From NCBI GenBank assembly GCA_900321005.1, contig ONUF01000020.1, forward strand, positions 1 through 60,375: DNA of 60,375 bases. Reading direction: 5' to 3'. The position numbers and the translations under genes are program-made. Shown here in pieces: positions 1 through 9,700 of this stretch (within the stretch, counting starts at the first letter, position 1; each line of letters opens with the position of its first letter). The DNA comes from an uncultured Bacteroidales bacterium (lineage in GTDB: Bacteria > Bacteroidota > Bacteroidia > Bacteroidales > Paludibacteraceae). The notes under the pieces were generated by a model, which was not told the DNA's origin, did no database searches, and saw nothing but the letters and a program-made list of their open reading frames with translations.

Positions 1-2
1 AA

Positions 3-122
3 GCATGGCGGACTGTCACCACTTCCGCAACTTACGTTCAGCAAAACGACTCCACGCAAAGCAAAACCACGACCACCATCTCTACCAAAACGGTGGAGGA
101 GTATCAAGGGGTCAAGAAATAA
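3..122 (+). CDS. C-terminal end of an unknown protein (cut by window start)
   Basis: The third forward frame is open from the window edge and ends at TAA 120-122. The last 39 residues are rich in Thr, Ser and Gln and end in EEYQGVKK. The composition looks like real coding sequence, and the gene would be co-directional with the next one 88 bp downstream. I do not recognise the family. The other two frames also stay open for a while here, so the call rests on composition only. Confidence 0.4.
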   Translation, partial: AWRTVTTSATYVQQNDSTQSKTTTTISTKTVEEYQGVKK

Positions 123-209
123 CCTGAAACACGGATAGGTTGAACGAAGAATCTGTGAACGCACCGGACGTTTTCCGGTAATGTCTAACACCATGAAAAA
201 CACACGATT

Positions 210-602
210 ATGGCAAAAGTGGAATGGAATGACGCCGTGAAGACTGTTTCCGGCGCATTGGTGAAGATCAACAAGAAGTCGCAGCACGCGGCTGACCAGA
301 AGATGGTCTTGGCAACTCACCGCACCGCGGCAACCACCAGCACTTGTTGCAGCCGCTTGTACCTCCGCGGTTTGAGCGCAGTAAGCCGCTCGACCTTGCC
401 GAAGGCGAAAGAGCTCGCAGCTCGCTCGCGCTTCACGGAAGTGAGCGCAATGGTTCGCACGCGCAGCAAAGACCTGATGCAGATTGCAGCCGACCAGGCA
501 GCCTTCCTCGCACAGAAGGACACTGCCGGTGGCAAAAAGACCATGAAGGCGTACTACTGGCACATCTGCGGCGAGGAGTACGATCAGCAGCACGGCAACT
601 AA
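210..602 (+). CDS. Small conserved Bacteroidales protein of unknown function
   Basis: This is a 130-residue, basic, soluble protein with no signal peptide or membrane segment. It starts MAKVEWND and ends near YYWHICGEEYD. As far as I recall, proteins of this length with the same elements (AKVxWND start, VLATHRTA, a run of Arg/Lys-rich helix, a QAAFxAQK motif, then GGKKTMKxYxWxICGxEYD) are widespread in Bacteroidales genomes, without a known function. The first ATG fits that family's start. A strong terminator follows 21 bp after the stop, so the gene is probably a short monocistronic unit or the last of a unit beginning left of the window. The function cannot be inferred. Confidence 0.75.
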   Translation: MAKVEWNDAVKTVSGALVKINKKSQHAADQKMVLATHRTAATTSTCCSRLYLRGLSAVSRSTLPKAKELAARSRFTEVSAMVRTRSKDLMQIAADQAAFLAQKDTAGGKKTMKAYYWHICGEEYDQQHGN

Positions 603-623
603 GCCGAGCCGCATGGCAAAGGA

Positions 624-652
624 GAGTCTTTCTTCGGAAAGGCTCTTTTTTT
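624..652 (+). terminator. Rho-independent terminator after the 130-residue gene
   Basis: A 9-bp stem (GAGTCTTTC with GAAAGGCTC, one G-U pair) is closed by a TTCG loop and followed by seven T. Confidence 0.85.
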
Positions 653-692
653 GTTATCTTAGGAGATAGATTTTTTCGCTGTCTCTACTTAT

Positions 693-744
693 GCTTGTTC
701 CCTTTTTACTAAAAATAGGAAAAGAAACAAGCAAAAAGGGAACA
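693..744. repeat. 52-bp palindromic repeat, copy 1 (downstream of the 177-residue gene)
   Basis: The unit begins GCTTGTTCCCTTTT and ends AACAAGC-AAAAA-GGGAACA. Its ends form a 12-bp inverted repeat (TGTTCCCTTTTT with AAAAAGGGAACA). A nearly identical copy in the same orientation lies at 1326-1378, so the two flank the gene at 747-1280. This copy ends three bases before the complement of that gene's stop codon. No T-run follows on either strand, so it is not an ordinary terminator. Confidence 0.8.
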
Positions 745-746
745 TG

Positions 747-1280
747 CTATTTGGGGTGAGATGAGTATGTGGAAGACTTGATAATCTGGGCGAGGAGATC
801 CAGACCGTTGGCGGTGAGACGGTAGGCCTGTTCCGGCAATTTCGGATGAGCAGGATGAGCCATCACTACAAACCCCTTTGCAACAGCGGGCTTGAGGTAA
901 TGATAAATGAACACACGGCGACTGCCTTGCTGAAGACCTAATGCATCCAAGATATACGTGCGTGGCACGGTCATTTTGCCGATAGCCTTCACAAGCCGGC
1001 ACACACGGGCATCCACCTTGTCTATAGTAACGGAACGCATATCCTGCTCGTTCTTCAATCTCTGTTCACGCACTTTCTCCATATGTTTCCAATACTCCGG
1101 TTCCTTCTTCAGTTGACCACCCTTGCGAACGTCTATGCATAGATGAGCCATCTCAGCGCCATCCGTTTCGTTCGTCGCGTCGGTCTTTTTGACCACCTCA
1201 ATACCTGCTTTCCGCAAGGCTTTTTCCACCTTCGCGATGTATACCTCGCATTCTTCGGTGTTTCTTAAAAATACTTTCAT
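747..1280 (-). CDS. Unknown protein with a likely C-terminal winged helix, flanked by repeats
   Basis: This 177-residue soluble protein begins MKVFLRNTEE. The N-terminal half is charged and helical. The C-terminal 80 residues (from about KAIGKMTVPRTYIL) alternate helix and turn like a winged-helix DNA-binding domain: VPRTYILDALGL, SRRVFIYHYLKPAVAKGFV, then YRLTANGLDLL. That is a fold guess from pattern, not a recognised family. A good promoter lies at 1394-1424, leaving a leader of about 110 nt that contains repeat copy 2; the stop codon abuts copy 1. A gene framed by two copies of one palindrome could be a small mobile or autoregulated cassette, with the protein binding the repeats. That is inference. 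Confidence 0.7.
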   Translation of the reverse strand: MKVFLRNTEECEVYIAKVEKALRKAGIEVVKKTDATNETDGAEMAHLCIDVRKGGQLKKEPEYWKHMEKVREQRLKNEQDMRSVTIDKVDARVCRLVKAIGKMTVPRTYILDALGLQQGSRRVFIYHYLKPAVAKGFVVMAHPAHPKLPEQAYRLTANGLDLLAQIIKSSTYSSHPK

Positions 1281-1325
1281 AACTATATTTTATGAACGAT
1301 TTATAATCTGGTAGTGTTGTACTTA

Positions 1326-1378
1326 GCTTGTTCCCTTTTGTATAAAAAACGAAAAATAAACAAGCAAAAAAGGGAACA
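1326..1378. repeat. 53-bp palindromic repeat, copy 2 (in the leader of the 177-residue gene)
   Basis: Same unit and orientation as 693-744, with one extra A in the A-run. Its 13-bp arms CTTGTTCCCTTTT (1327-1339) and AAAAGGGAACAAG (1368-1380) pair perfectly. It lies between the promoter at 1394-1424 and the start codon at 1280. Confidence 0.8.
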
Positions 1379-1393
1379 AGTGAAATATGGCTG

Positions 1394-1424
1394 CAAAGGT
1401 ACAACGAAAAAATGACATACGCAA
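1394..1424 (-). promoter_or_regulatory. Bacteroidetes-type promoter for the 177-residue gene
   Basis: On the minus strand, TTG (1424-1422) is followed by a 20-nt spacer and TACCTTTG (1401-1394). The -33 box is extended (CTTGCGTATGTCA), as in several other promoters of this window. Confidence 0.8.
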
Positions 1425-1459
1425 GCACGCATGTCACTTTTTTGTAATTTTTGGGAGGT

Positions 1460-4400
1460 TTACTTTACTTCCTGTCCGGTGAGGGTATATACCTTCTCCC
1501 CGCGGAGGATGTAAATATGGCCATTGTAAAGGATTTTCGTTGCAGGTTGTGCATCGTTGGTAAGTATGGTCGGGATGTCTTCGGTATCCTGCTCAATCGC
1601 CTGGATTTCGAGGAAGTCTTGCCATTGGTTAGCGGTCTGATAAGCAGGTATCGAATTCTCGGGCACGCTCAACAAACCGGACGGATCTATTCCTCCGAAC
1701 GCGTCTGTTCCGCAGGTGGGCGGCTCGACGGCATAACAGGTAATGGACTGGATGTTGGTACAGCCGTAGAAGGCGTAGTCGCCGATGTGCGTGATGCCAC
1801 TCTCGATGACGATGTACAGGATCTCAGACAAGTACGGATACCACGGTGCTGTCGGGTCCTCCGTCGGCAGGTAGTGCTTGCCTACCGACTTGGGAGCCGG
1901 CTTGGTCCAGTCCGGCAAATTGCCTGCTCCACGGATTGTGAGAATACCGTTGGAGTCCAGTTCCCAAGTGATGTCGCCGATCGTACCGGAAGCGATGATG
2001 TGCGTACCGGGGGTCTTTTCGAGCGGCAGGATTTCTTCAAACTCTTTCCATATATTAGCGGCTTTGTACTTGTTGACCGATTCAGCCGGTACATAGAGCG
2101 TGTGACCGCCTACTTCGGTACTTTGGTGGCTAAGAAATCCCTGCCCGCATACAGGAGGTTGGACGGCCAGACAAATCATATAAGGGTGATTCTTATAGCA
2201 CTCGGCAAACACGAACTCACCCATCGTTTTTACGCCATAGCCCAAGATGATAGAGCGCACATGTATGCAACCGGAGAAAGCACCGTCTCCTATGGTCGTG
2301 ACGCTGTTGGGGATAATGATCGTTTCCAAATCCATACTACCCCACCAGTTGAAAGTATAGGCGCCGATAGTCTTGAGACTGTTAGGAAGAAGCAAAAACT
2401 CCGCATTGTAAAGATTACCGAATGTACGCTCGCCTATTTCGGTAATACCTTCACTTATAACCACCTTTTTGATGATATCACGGTAGTCATCCCATTCCAT
2501 CACATACGGTTTTCCGACCGCAGGAATGATTCCGTTGCCTTCAATCATCAGGGCACCCTTGCAGGTAATTCTCCAACTGATTTGGTTGTTGTAGGCCAGC
2601 ACGCCGGAAGCGATATCGCATTTCACGCCCTTTATGTTGGTAAAATCTTCCCACTCTTTGGCATTCGAATAATCCTCCACATATTCCTCCGGCACATTGA
2701 GCGGGATGGATTTGTCCACGCCGGAGAAACACTCCGCACCGCACTCCGCAGGTACGCCTATGCAGGTGATAGAGCTCAGGCCGGAACAGTTGTTGAACGC
2801 CTTTTCGCCTATCCGGGTCACATTATCGGGAATCTCGATCGTGGTCAAGGCGGCACAACCGGAGAAGGCGTATTTGCCTATTTCGATAACGCGTGCAGGG
2901 ATTACAAAATCACTCAGTTTGCTGCATCCGCTGAAAGCACTGCTGCCGATGCGGGTTACGCTGTTGGGGACGGTTACGGAAAGCAGATTTGCGCAATCAG
3001 CAAAGGCTTCATTGCCGATGCTTGTAGCTCCGTCCTCTATTACTATCGACTTGATGTCTGCCCGGAAAGGTATCCAGGAAGACACATTATCTGCCATGGC
3101 TCCTTCGCCGGAAATGGTAAGAACGCTATCTATATTCAATGTCCATTGGAGGTTCTTACCCTCTGCTCCGCAGAAACCGGAAGCTGCAATAGGGTTGACT
3201 TGGATGTTCGTGAAGTCTTTCCAACCGTCTGCTGATTCATCCTGATATTTCTCCAGCGAGCCTTTCGGCACGAGCACGGGGATGGATTTGTCCACATTAT
3301 AGAAACAATTGGCTCCGCATGTAGGCGGCTCAACGGCATAGGAGATGATTGATTTCAGACCCTTGCAACCGTTGAAGGCGGTCTTTCCCAGTTCGGTGAC
3401 GCCGGCGGGGATAGTGACGGTAGTCAATTTGTCGCACCAATAGAACGCATTCTGACCGATACTCGTGAGGGATTTGGGCAGATCAACCGAAATCAAAGCG
3501 GGGTAATTGGAAAAAGCAGAAGTTCCGACGGTGGTGATACCGTCTTCAAGCACTACCGATTTGATAAATTCTCTATAGGCGCTCCACGGAGCCCAGAAGC
3601 CCGTACATAGCATTTCGCCCGTGCCGGAGACGGTAAGGATGCCGTTGGCGTAGTTCCAACTAAGGTTATCTTCGCAAGTGCCGGAAGGGGCGGTGATAGC
3701 ACTAATGTACTTAAACTGACTCCAAGGTTCGGTGTTCTTATAGGTCTCCACCGATTGTTCGGGTACATAGAGATCTATATGCGCAACGTCCGTGTAGCCA
3801 AAAGCGTCAGTTTCGCAAACTGGCGGTTCTGCGGCTTTGCACATAATGGCTTCCAGACCGGAGCAGTAGTAGAAAGCCTCTTTCCCGATATTGGTCACTT
3901 TCTCGGGAATGGTTACAGAGACAAGACCTTTACATTCATAGAACGTACTCTCCTCTATCGTCTTGACGCTATCGGGAATAATGATTGAACTTAGACCGGT
4001 ACAATAACTGAAAGCACCACTTCCTATGGTAGTGACAGTAGCGGGGATGTCGAAATCGGTCAGCAGTTTACAACTGCCGAAAGCACCTCCACCTATGCTT
4101 GTCACCTCGCCTTTTATGGTAACCGAAGCTAATTTGGAGCAGCCGGAGAAAAGACTTTTACTGATAGTGGTAACGCCTTCGGGGATAACGGCGGATGTCA
4201 AACTTTTACACCACTTGAAAGCCCCTTCCCCAATTGATGAGAGGTTTTTGGGGAGGGTAACGGAGGCCAATTTGTCGCAATCACGGAAAGCCTCCTTTCC
4301 GATGGTTGTGACCTTGTTGGGAATATCCATGGAGGTCAAACCGCTGCAAAAACAGAAGGCACTTTCGCCGATGCTGGTGACGCTGTTGGGAAGAACTACA

Positions 4401-6643
4401 TCCGCCAAAGCGGTGCAACCATAGAAGGTGGAAGCCTCGATGCTTGTGATGCCGTCGGGGAGGTTTATGGAGGTCAAGTGCGTGCAGTACTTAAACGCAC
4501 CGGCTTGAATAGCAGTAACGCTCTTTGGTATTTCAAAAGAGGTCAGACCATGACAATCGGCGAAGGCATAAGCCCCTATACTGTTGAGGGTTTGAGGAAG
4601 TGTCACAGCGGTCAGATTGTCAGCTCCTTCGAAAGCGCGGTCTCCGATGGAGGTGACGGCGCTCGGCACCGTGTATTCGGTGCTCTTAATGCCGGCAGGA
4701 TACTGAACAAGCGTGGTCCGGTCCTTGTTGAACAACACGCCATCAACAGAGCAGAAATTCGGATTATCGGCTGCGACATTGATATCCGTCAAGGCGGGGC
4801 AGTGAGTGAAGGCTTTTTCTTTGATGCTTGTGACGGTGTTGGGTATCTCGACGGAGGTGAGATAATCGCCGCCATAGAAAGCACATCTTCCTATGGTAGT
4901 GACACCGGATTCAATGACCACCGCTTTGATGCTGTTTATCGCCCAGGGGACGGGATTAGTATGTTCGTCAGACCGATAATCTCCCATATCTCCTGTGCCT
5001 GCGATGGTAAGTACACCGTCGCAGGACAATTCCCATGTGACGTTGGTGTAATTTCCACTTGCTCCGCAATAGCCGGAAGCGGAGATGCAGTGATACCGGA
5101 TATTAGTGAATTCGCTCCATCCGGGAGCCTCTTTGTATGCCTCTACCGATCCTTCCGGCACATTGACCGGAATATCTTTGTCCACTTTGTCGAAACGGTC
5201 ATTACCCTCGCCACAGTCAGGCGGGGTAACGGCGTTGCTGGTAATAGAGGTCAAACCGGAACAATTATCGAAGCCGTTCCAGCCGATACTTTTGAGGCTC
5301 TTGGGAATAGTGACAGAAATCATGCCGGTACAGTTCTGGAACGCATATTCGCCAATACTATCGACACTGTTTGGAATGACATAGGCGTAGGAGCCTGATC
5401 TGCCGGCAGGGAAGCGCATCAGTGTCTTTTGGTCTTTATCAAACAAGACGCCATCTGTAGAAGAACTGTAATTAGTGTTGTTTTTATCTACGTTAATAGA
5501 GGTCAAACCGTTACAGCCGACGAAAACATTATCGCCGATGTGTGTAATGTTTTGGGGAATCGTTATAGTAGGCAGATTTTTGCAATTAAAGAAAGCTGCA
5601 TCTCCGATACTTGTGACGCCTTCTTCTATTACTACCGATAGAATGGATTCCCGATGTTTATACCACGGGATATCCAAAGTGCTCTCCCAGTTTGCCATGG
5701 CTCCTGTTCCGCTAATGGTCAGCACACCCGCTGTACTCAACGTCCATGTGAGGTTGTTGTATGTATCACCACCGCACGTGCCACTATCTACGAACACCGG
5801 TCCCTGTCTGAGAACCAAGCGAACTGAACTGCCGTTATATGCATCGCTCCATTCCGTTTTGATGTTGTCCGCAGTGAACTGAAAGTAGTACGCGGAGGCA
5901 GTACCCATCTTCGTAGATGACCAGTATTGACCGTAAGTGCCGGCTGCATAGACATTCGTGCCTGAACGCCTGCCCGCAGCGGGCAGGAAGACACACCCCT
6001 TCGTTTCCAAAGCCGTCCACTGCGCATCCGTACAGGTCGTAACATCATACGCTGCAGTAGCCTCATTCAGAGAAGCAACAGCCGTGAACTCACTCGCAGC
6101 AAAAGTTCCGCCGTCAGGGAACAAAATAACACCTGTGACGTTATGAACGGTTGCTTTCACGTAACGGACATCCGCCGTTCCTGCCACTGTAGAGGCTTCG
6201 TCTCCGGTTCGGGTGTTGAACAAATACAGCCATTCAGCTTTGCTCAATGTGCTCCAACCGTTACCGATGACATCGCCCCAATCTTTAAAATTACCGCCAA
6301 AGTCGGAACCATGCGTGCTTTTATTGATACCATAGTAGGTAGCACCTGTACTCCAGCAGAATAGATCGACCGTACCATTTTTAGTTACAGTAGAGCCGGA
6401 TCCGATAGTAGTATTGGCGACTGCTTTACCTACATAGTCCCACTGGTTCTCGGCAAAAGACCAAGCCCAGTTGGCACCGAGGTCAGTGGTTGTTGCTTGC
6501 AAGTTACCTTTCGAGAAGACAACTTGTTCATCATCGGAATTGATGGTGAAAAGACCGGAAAGGGCACCTTCAGCGTCGCTCACGGCAAACAATGTTCCCG
6601 CCCCGACTGTCAGGGCAAGGAAGAATGTAAAAATTCGTCTCAT
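1460..6643 (-). CDS. BspA-like secreted leucine-rich-repeat protein (1727 aa) with DUF1566-like N-terminus
   Basis: A signal peptide (MRRIFTFFLALTVGAG...LFA) is followed at about residues 30-290 by a module resembling DUF1566/FISUMP-type domains: a KGNLQ start, a WSTLSKAEWLYL core, FLPAAGRRSG, QYWSST, ending SSVRLVL. From about 290 on there are several copies of a BspA module. Each begins SGTCG..LTWTL...GVLTISGTG and continues as LRR_5 repeats of about 23 residues (VTIPxSVTSIGxxAFxxCxxL), then a PVYVPxGSVExYKxAxxWxDF linker. The protein ends with a 26-residue tail (YILRGEKVYTLTGQEVK) shared with other proteins of the window, resembling the end of a type IX secretion C-terminal domain but much shorter. 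It is probably exported and surface-bound, binding host or matrix ligands. It is last in a tandem run of three LRR genes, 90 bp after the previous one. Confidence 0.9.
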   Translation of the reverse strand: MRRIFTFFLALTVGAGTLFAVSDAEGALSGLFTINSDDEQVVFSKGNLQATTTDLGANWAWSFAENQWDYVGKAVANTTIGSGSTVTKNGTVDLFCWSTGATYYGINKSTHGSDFGGNFKDWGDVIGNGWSTLSKAEWLYLFNTRTGDEASTVAGTADVRYVKATVHNVTGVILFPDGGTFAASEFTAVASLNEATAAYDVTTCTDAQWTALETKGCVFLPAAGRRSGTNVYAAGTYGQYWSSTKMGTASAYYFQFTADNIKTEWSDAYNGSSVRLVLRQGPVFVDSGTCGGDTYNNLTWTLSTAGVLTISGTGAMANWESTLDIPWYKHRESILSVVIEEGVTSIGDAAFFNCKNLPTITIPQNITHIGDNVFVGCNGLTSINVDKNNTNYSSSTDGVLFDKDQKTLMRFPAGRSGSYAYVIPNSVDSIGEYAFQNCTGMISVTIPKSLKSIGWNGFDNCSGLTSITSNAVTPPDCGEGNDRFDKVDKDIPVNVPEGSVEAYKEAPGWSEFTNIRYHCISASGYCGASGNYTNVTWELSCDGVLTIAGTGDMGDYRSDEHTNPVPWAINSIKAVVIESGVTTIGRCAFYGGDYLTSVEIPNTVTSIKEKAFTHCPALTDINVAADNPNFCSVDGVLFNKDRTTLVQYPAGIKSTEYTVPSAVTSIGDRAFEGADNLTAVTLPQTLNSIGAYAFADCHGLTSFEIPKSVTAIQAGAFKYCTHLTSINLPDGITSIEASTFYGCTALADVVLPNSVTSIGESAFCFCSGLTSMDIPNKVTTIGKEAFRDCDKLASVTLPKNLSSIGEGAFKWCKSLTSAVIPEGVTTISKSLFSGCSKLASVTIKGEVTSIGGGAFGSCKLLTDFDIPATVTTIGSGAFSYCTGLSSIIIPDSVKTIEESTFYECKGLVSVTIPEKVTNIGKEAFYYCSGLEAIMCKAAEPPVCETDAFGYTDVAHIDLYVPEQSVETYKNTEPWSQFKYISAITAPSGTCEDNLSWNYANGILTVSGTGEMLCTGFWAPWSAYREFIKSVVLEDGITTVGTSAFSNYPALISVDLPKSLTSIGQNAFYWCDKLTTVTIPAGVTELGKTAFNGCKGLKSIISYAVEPPTCGANCFYNVDKSIPVLVPKGSLEKYQDESADGWKDFTNIQVNPIAASGFCGAEGKNLQWTLNIDSVLTISGEGAMADNVSSWIPFRADIKSIVIEDGATSIGNEAFADCANLLSVTVPNSVTRIGSSAFSGCSKLSDFVIPARVIEIGKYAFSGCAALTTIEIPDNVTRIGEKAFNNCSGLSSITCIGVPAECGAECFSGVDKSIPLNVPEEYVEDYSNAKEWEDFTNIKGVKCDIASGVLAYNNQISWRITCKGALMIEGNGIIPAVGKPYVMEWDDYRDIIKKVVISEGITEIGERTFGNLYNAEFLLLPNSLKTIGAYTFNWWGSMDLETIIIPNSVTTIGDGAFSGCIHVRSIILGYGVKTMGEFVFAECYKNHPYMICLAVQPPVCGQGFLSHQSTEVGGHTLYVPAESVNKYKAANIWKEFEEILPLEKTPGTHIIASGTIGDITWELDSNGILTIRGAGNLPDWTKPAPKSVGKHYLPTEDPTAPWYPYLSEILYIVIESGITHIGDYAFYGCTNIQSITCYAVEPPTCGTDAFGGIDPSGLLSVPENSIPAYQTANQWQDFLEIQAIEQDTEDIPTILTNDAQPATKILYNGHIYILRGEKVYTLTGQEVK

Positions 6644-6701
6644 AATATATTGTTTTGATTGTTATATGGCATACCATTTTTTGCCCGTTCGGGCTTTGTA
6701 A

Positions 6702-6727
6702 CTCTGCGGGCGATCAAACCCGCAGAG
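6702..6727. other. Intercistronic hairpin between two LRR genes
   Basis: Perfect 9-bp arms CTCTGCGGG and CCCGCAGAG enclose an 8-nt loop in the 90-bp gap. A smaller palindrome, GCCCGTTCGGGC, lies at 6683-6694. Neither has a T-run in the direction of the flanking genes, so this is more likely an mRNA stability or processing structure than a terminator. Confidence 0.5.
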
Positions 6728-6733
6728 CCAGGG

Positions 6734-9700
6734 TTACTTCACCTCTTGTCCGGTGACGGTATAGGTCTTGCCGTCGCGGAGGATGAAGATCATGCCGTTC
6801 CGGTAGATCTTGACGCTTTGTACTTCGTCTTTTGTCGTTTCATAACCTTGCCCCTTAACGGTGACCTCGAACTGCGGTCCTTCCGCCCAGTCGCTGATAG
6901 CATGGCCGAGAGCATCCGTAGAGCGGACGAACCATGTCATCGTGTACGTGCCCGGGGTGATCTTATAGGTGTTCACGATGTCTGACAGCGGGCTTGAGAT
7001 AATGTTCTGCGTCATCGTGTTCTGCGAGAACAACTCCACATCGTCGGCAAGCACACGCAGTTCGTACGACACAGCGCCTTCCACTTTGTCCCAGGACAGC
7101 GTGATCTGTACATCGTCAGCCTTCGGTACCAAGAGTGCATTCAGGTTTGACGGAGTGTAGTCTTTCACTTCCTCGTAAAGCGCTTTCACCGTCAGATCCG
7201 ACTTGACTGCATCGAACGGGGTATCCCAGCCGATGAAGACGTAGCCTTCCACTTCGGGTGCTTGGGGAGCGACAGCCGCCTCGTTATACAGCACTTCCTG
7301 CACCTCGATCTCCTTACCGTCCTTGTCGAGGAAGGTCACCTTGTAACTGCGAACGGTCGCCTTGAACACTGCCGTGTAGGTCGCGTCTTCGGTTACAGGA
7401 ACAATAGCCGGATTCCAGCCCGAGAAGGTGTAGGTGTATTGCGCCGTCTGTTCTTTGACAGGTGCTGCTTGGCTCGGCATGTCGCCGTAAGCGTAGGTCT
7501 CCTTCGCGATGACAGAACCGTCGTCCATCTTCCAGGTAATGGTGTAAGTCTGACCGGTTGCGCTGAACTGTGCCTTGTAGGTCACATCGCCGCTGACAGG
7601 TGCTATGGCAGGACTCCAGCCCGTGAAGGTGAAGGTGTTCTGTGCCGTGGCGGGGCGTGACGGTGTTGCCCCCTTGAACGACGGAGTAGCGCCGTACTTA
7701 TAACTCTCCTTGGCGAGTTGCGAGCCGTCCCAGTTGAGCCAGGTCACGGTGTAGCTGCGCTCCGTAGCGCTGAAGACTGCCGTGTAGGTCGCATCGCCGG
7801 TTACGCTTGTCAATGCCGGAGTCCAGCCCGTGAACGTATAGGTGTACTGCGCCGTGGCTTCCTTGACGGGAGCAGCATGGCTCGGCATGTCGCCGTAGTT
7901 ATAGTTCTCCTGTGCGATGACCGAACCGTCGTCCATCTTCCACGTAATGGTGTAACTGTTCTTCGTCTCTTTGAAGACCGCCGTGTAGGTCGCATCGCCG
8001 CTTACGGGAACGACCGCAGGTGTCCAACCAGTGAAGGTGTAGCTGAACTGCTCCGTAGCGGGGCGTACAGGAACAGCGCCGTTGTAGGAAGGCGTCAGGC
8101 CGTAAGCGTAGGTCTCTTTGGCGAGTTCGGCGCCGTCCCAGTTGAGCCAGGTCACGGTGTAGCTGCGCTCCGTAGCGCTGAAGACAGCCGTGTAGGTCGC
8201 ATCGCCGGTTACGCTTGTCAATGCCGGAGTCCAGCCCGTGAACGTATAGGTGTACTGCGCCGTGGATTCCTTGACGGGTGCTGCATGGCTCGGCATGTCG
8301 CCGTAAGCGTAAGTCTCTTTGGCAATGACAGAGCCGTCGTCCATCTTCCATGTAATGGTGTAACTGTTCTTCGTCTCCTTGAAGGTTGCCGTGTAAGTCG
8401 CATCACCGGTTACGGCTACTACTTTCGGCTCCCAACCTGCGAAGGTGTAAGTGTACTCTGCCGTAGCAGCTTTGGTCGGGTCAGCATGCGTCGGTACCAC
8501 ACCTGCCTCCACTTTGGTCTGATCGATGACAGTGCCATCGTCCATCTTCCACGTAATCGTGTACTTCACTATTTTCTTGCGATAGAGTTTCGGCAGGGTG
8601 TACAGGTTATTGCTGTACATACGGAAATAGTTACCGTTATGCTTAAGGACATACGTCTTACTCTCCGATGGGAGGTATTTGGCGATCTCCACGTCCTTGT
8701 TACCTCCGTCGGTGATAGCAAACGCGGAGGCCGTTGCAGATGTAGCGACAGAGTTCTTCTTTTGCAGGTCAAGGTACGTGGTACCATCTGCCAGACGGAT
8801 AGAGAAACTATCGGTGCCAAGCGGTGCAATCGTTACGGCGCAAGCGGTCTCTTTCGGCACATATGCCACATCGCCAACAATGGTCAGTTCGTCCGACGAA
8901 GCGGCAAGGTCACTACCGCTAACCTTCGCATGGGCTTTGTTGTCATCAAAGACGATGAGGTATTCGCCCTCAGCAATGCTCTCTTTGCTGAGATCCACAA
9001 GTTCATATGCCACTTGATCGGCTCCGATCTCCTGAATATTATCACCGAAGTCTTTCCAGCCGTCTTTAGCCTTATAATCCGCTACTGTGCCTGCCGGTAC
9101 ATAAACCGGAATGGTCTTGGGTACATAGTAGAAACAATTCGATCCGCAAGCAGGCGGTGTAGCAGCTCGGCTCGTGATGGATTGTATGCCGGTGCACTCA
9201 TAGAAAGCACCCTTGCCAAGACTTGTGACGCTGTTAGGAATCGTTACAGAGCTTATCTTATTGCAACCGCTAAAAGCGTATCCCGCAATGGACTTGATTC
9301 CTTCCGGTACAACAAATGCGCCTGAGTAGGAAGTCGGCATGTAGGCCAATACATTCTCATTATATAAAGGAGAAGTCAAACTGCTGCAATAACGGAAGGC
9401 ACCCGCTCCAACGCTTATGACGCTGTTGGGAAGGGTTACGGAAGTCATATTGCTGCAATTTTCAAAAGCAGACTCTCCGATGCCCGTGACACCATCGCTG
9501 ATCACAACGGAGTTGATACTTGCTTTATGCGCATTCCACGGAGCCGAAGAAGAGGTATAATCCGCCATTTTTCCTGTTCCGCTGATGGTGAGTACACCGC
9601 TGCAGGGGAGACTCCATGTAAGATTGTCGCCGCTTGCGCCGCAAGTGCCGGAACCAAGATAGCAAGACATCTCCTGAATATTGGTAAAGTAATTCCAATA

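Noticed and set aside
163-179. Hairpin ACCGGA / TCCGGT before the 130-residue gene
   Set aside because: Six base pairs only, T-run in the loop instead of after the stem; not a convincing terminator.
1451-3235. Long plus-strand open frame of 594 codons opposite the first LRR gene
   Set aside because: It is the antisense of repetitive LRR coding DNA; no start context, no recognisable protein, and the minus-strand frame has a signal peptide and clear repeats.
5969-5987. Palindrome CCTGCCCGC-a-GCGGGCAGG in the first LRR gene
   Set aside because: It encodes the FLPAAGR motif conserved in DUF1566-like domains, so the codons explain it, and it is single.
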